Below, piece by piece: positions 62,347 to 64,000 of a stretch of DNA of 64,000 bases. The notes under the pieces are model-generated. The model did not search any database, was not told the origin of the DNA, and saw only the letters and a program-made list of their open reading frames with translations. The position numbers and the translations under genes were made by a program. The stretch's first letter is position 1, and every line of letters starts with the position of its first letter. Source of the DNA: Pseudovibrio sp000156235 (GTDB lineage: Bacteria > Pseudomonadota > Alphaproteobacteria > Rhizobiales > Stappiaceae); NCBI RefSeq assembly GCF_000156235.1, contig NZ_DS996805.1:310001-374000 (forward strand), given 5' to 3'.

Positions 62347-63123
62347 ATGATGGACCTTGGACAATTAAAAGACGAAGGCCCGGTGCGCTCAGCACCGGGC
62401 TTTTGTTTTGAGCACTACGATCAAATCGGTTCCACCAACACCTACGGCCTGCAAAAAGCGCGGGACGGACATCCCGGTAACCTATGGGTGCGCTCCGATA
62501 TTCAGGTGACTGGACGAGGGCGCCGGGGACGTGAGTGGACTTCTGAATCTGGCAATCTATTTGCTTCTGTTCTGCTGCGTGTGGATGTTCAGAATGAGAA
62601 GATTGTTCAACTGCCATTTGTGGCGGCTCTTGCGCTTGGTGAAGCCATTGAGCGGGCAACCGGTGCGCATAATCTGGCGCAGCTGAAGTGGCCCAACGAT
62701 GTGCTCATTGACGGACAAAAGGTCTCTGGCATCTTGCTTGAGAGCGAAAGTGGGCCTAATGGTGAGCTGTGCCTTGTGTGCGGTTTTGGCGTCAACGTGT
62801 CTCATCACCCGGATCTTGGTGATTATGCTGTTACGGATTTGCGCAGCATGGGGTACATGTGCGACCCGAGCCAGGTGTTTGATGCACTTGCGCAAAGCTT
62901 CGCACGATGGCTGGAAACGTGGAAAGCGGCCAGTGGGTTTGAGGAGATCAGATCTGCATGGTTGCGGCGCGCCGTGGGGCGTGGGAAACCAATCCGCGTT
63001 CGCCTGAGCAATGAAGAATTTTCCGGTGTCTTTATAGATATCGACCAAATGGGCCGACTGATCGTGAAAATGGATCATGGCGGCGAGCGGCTGGTGACAG
63101 CCGGTGATGTTTTCTTTTCCTGA
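62347..63123 (+). CDS. birA: Biotin-[acetyl-CoA-carboxylase] ligase
   Basis: Activates biotin as biotinyl-AMP and attaches it to acetyl-CoA carboxylase. About 258 residues without an N-terminal DNA-binding domain, so an enzyme and not a repressor. The FEHYDQIGSTNTYG start, the biotin-phosphate loop GRGRRGREW and LKWPNDVLIDGQKVSGIL are present. The start is the ATG at 62347 (or 62350); no in-frame start exists further downstream before the essential STN segment, and no good ribosome site is seen. Unusually, a full intrinsic terminator lies within codons ~11-20. Confidence 0.93.
   Translation: MMDLGQLKDEGPVRSAPGFCFEHYDQIGSTNTYGLQKARDGHPGNLWVRSDIQVTGRGRRGREWTSESGNLFASVLLRVDVQNEKIVQLPFVAALALGEAIERATGAHNLAQLKWPNDVLIDGQKVSGILLESESGPNGELCLVCGFGVNVSHHPDLGDYAVTDLRSMGYMCDPSQVFDALAQSFARWLETWKAASGFEEIRSAWLRRAVGRGKPIRVRLSNEEFSGVFIDIDQMGRLIVKMDHGGERLVTAGDVFFS
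62378..62404 (+). terminator. Intrinsic terminator of the nuo operon, inside the birA 5' coding end
   Basis: GCCCGGTGC/GCACCGGGC, a 9-bp perfect stem with a GCTCA loop, followed by TTTTGTTTT. It starts 39 bases after the nuoN stop and also encodes the birA segment GPVRSAPGF. Confidence 0.85.
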
Positions 63124-63255
63124 CGACGTGCAAAGCACGTGTTGCTGGCTTTTGAAGTGACAAAGCCACACGTCTGACAGGACATTGAGTTTATCAGCGT
63201 GTTCTTGTTCCGTAACCGGGGCCATTCTGCAGAGCATGCTTTGAAGGAGTCTTAG

Positions 63256-64000
63256 ATGTCGAGCACTGAAGAGCTCGTGTTCCTGCCTTTGGGCGGTGTT
63301 GGCGAAATTGGTATGAACCTGGGTCTTTATGGATATGGGCCTGAGGATGATCGTCGCTGGCTGATCGTTGATTTTGGTGTGTCCTTCGCCGGTCCTGAAA
63401 TGCCGGGTGTGGATTTGGTTCTTCCGGATATTCGGTTTCTGGAAGAAGAGCGCTCCCGCATTGACGGGATTGTCATTACCCACGCGCATGAAGACCACTA
63501 TGGTGCGCTGTCCTATCTTTGGAAACGCCTTGAACTACCGGTCTATGCCACACCGTTTACCGCACGCCTTCTGGAAGCCAAGCTGATTGGTGATGGAGCG
63601 GATTACCAAATTCCAGTGACTGTTGTTAATCAGGGCGATCGGTTCAAAGCCGGTATCTTTGATATTGAGCTGGTGACCATGACCCACTCGATCCCGGAGC
63701 CGTGTGCTTTGGCTATCCGTATCGGCGGACAGCTGGTTCTGCATTCCGGTGACTGGAAGATCGATCTGACGCCGGGTGTGGGCAAAGCAATTGACCTTCA
63801 GCGCTTGCGTGAGCTGGGCGACGAGGGCGTTGACGTTTTTGTCTGCGACAGCACCAACGCGGTCCGCGATGGGGTGAGCCCGAGTGAAGCGGATGTGAAG
63901 GAAGAGCTGACCCGCATCATCAAGGAAGCACCAAACCGCGTGGCTGTGACCACGTTTGCCTCCAACGTTGCGCGTATGCGTGCGGTGGCGGAAGCGGCGA
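63256..64000 (+). CDS. rnj: Ribonuclease J, 3' end outside window
   Basis: Metallo-beta-lactamase/beta-CASP nuclease with endonuclease and 5' exonuclease activity. The first ~248 residues are visible, starting MSSTEELVFLPLGGVGEIGM with GAAGGAG 6 bases before the ATG. The zinc motif ITHAHEDHYGA, the later LHSGDWKID and the FVCDSTNA segment match RNase J. Together with rne this window encodes both major mRNA-decay nucleases. The nuoN-birA-rnj order is common in alphaproteobacteria. Confidence 0.95.
   Translation, partial: MSSTEELVFLPLGGVGEIGMNLGLYGYGPEDDRRWLIVDFGVSFAGPEMPGVDLVLPDIRFLEEERSRIDGIVITHAHEDHYGALSYLWKRLELPVYATPFTARLLEAKLIGDGADYQIPVTVVNQGDRFKAGIFDIELVTMTHSIPEPCALAIRIGGQLVLHSGDWKIDLTPGVGKAIDLQRLRELGDEGVDVFVCDSTNAVRDGVSPSEADVKEELTRIIKEAPNRVAVTTFASNVARMRAVAEAA

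Overview
The window is a piece of an alphaproteobacterial chromosome of moderate GC. The evidence is the gene order (lon-hupB-tRNA genes-nuoA...N-birA-RNase J, and glnB-glnA), the RNase E with an acidic insert in its S1 domain and a C-terminal Gly-Trp-Trp motif, and TTAA-N7-TTAA (CtrA-type) boxes. Moderate GC together with apparent type III secretion cargo suggests a marine Stappiaceae/Pseudovibrio-like bacterium. That placement is inference, because no 16S gene is present.

Layout. 1-15 kb: an M48 protease (cut by the window edge), an aminotransferase, RNase E, then cell-wall genes (AmiC-type amidase, PBP1A), prfB with its programmed frameshift, an M23 peptidase, a DUF455 protein and a Bcp peroxiredoxin. 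15-26 kb: a very large AsmA/YhdP-like envelope protein without a conventional start codon, a methyltransferase, tyrS, a VOC protein, a divergent marR/yceI pair, and glnB-glnA behind a sigma-54 promoter. 26-31 kb: the most unusual part, three paralogous eukaryotic-like protein kinases and a CesT/SycE-like type III secretion chaperone, all on the minus strand. The first kinase carries a sevenfold acidic repeat. They look like a chaperone-effector locus of the YpkA/YopO kind. 31-42 kb: NAD(P)HX repair enzyme, a winged-helix protein, tRNA-Leu, and the proteostasis block tig-clpP-clpX-lon-hupB. 41-46 kb: two identical tRNA-Val genes, a small membrane protein behind a perfect FNR/FixK box, two secreted proteins of unknown role, and four identical tRNA-Asp genes. 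47-63 kb: the complete 14-subunit complex I operon, with two extra translationally coupled genes (a pentapeptide-repeat protein between nuoF and nuoG, and a 78-residue membrane protein between nuoH and nuoI). It is followed by birA, whose 5' coding end contains an intrinsic terminator, and by RNase J (cut by the window edge).

How the parts work together. tig/clpP/clpX/lon form a protein folding and degradation block. amiC, PBP1A and the M23 peptidase remodel peptidoglycan, and the amiC and M23 genes have CtrA-like sites upstream, which fits cell-cycle control. glnB/glnA couple nitrogen sensing to glutamine synthesis under NtrC/sigma-54. The kinase locus is best read as secreted host-directed cargo. 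No secretion apparatus genes lie in the window, so this depends on a type III system elsewhere.

All functional calls come from reading motifs and gene context by eye. No database search or structure prediction was run.
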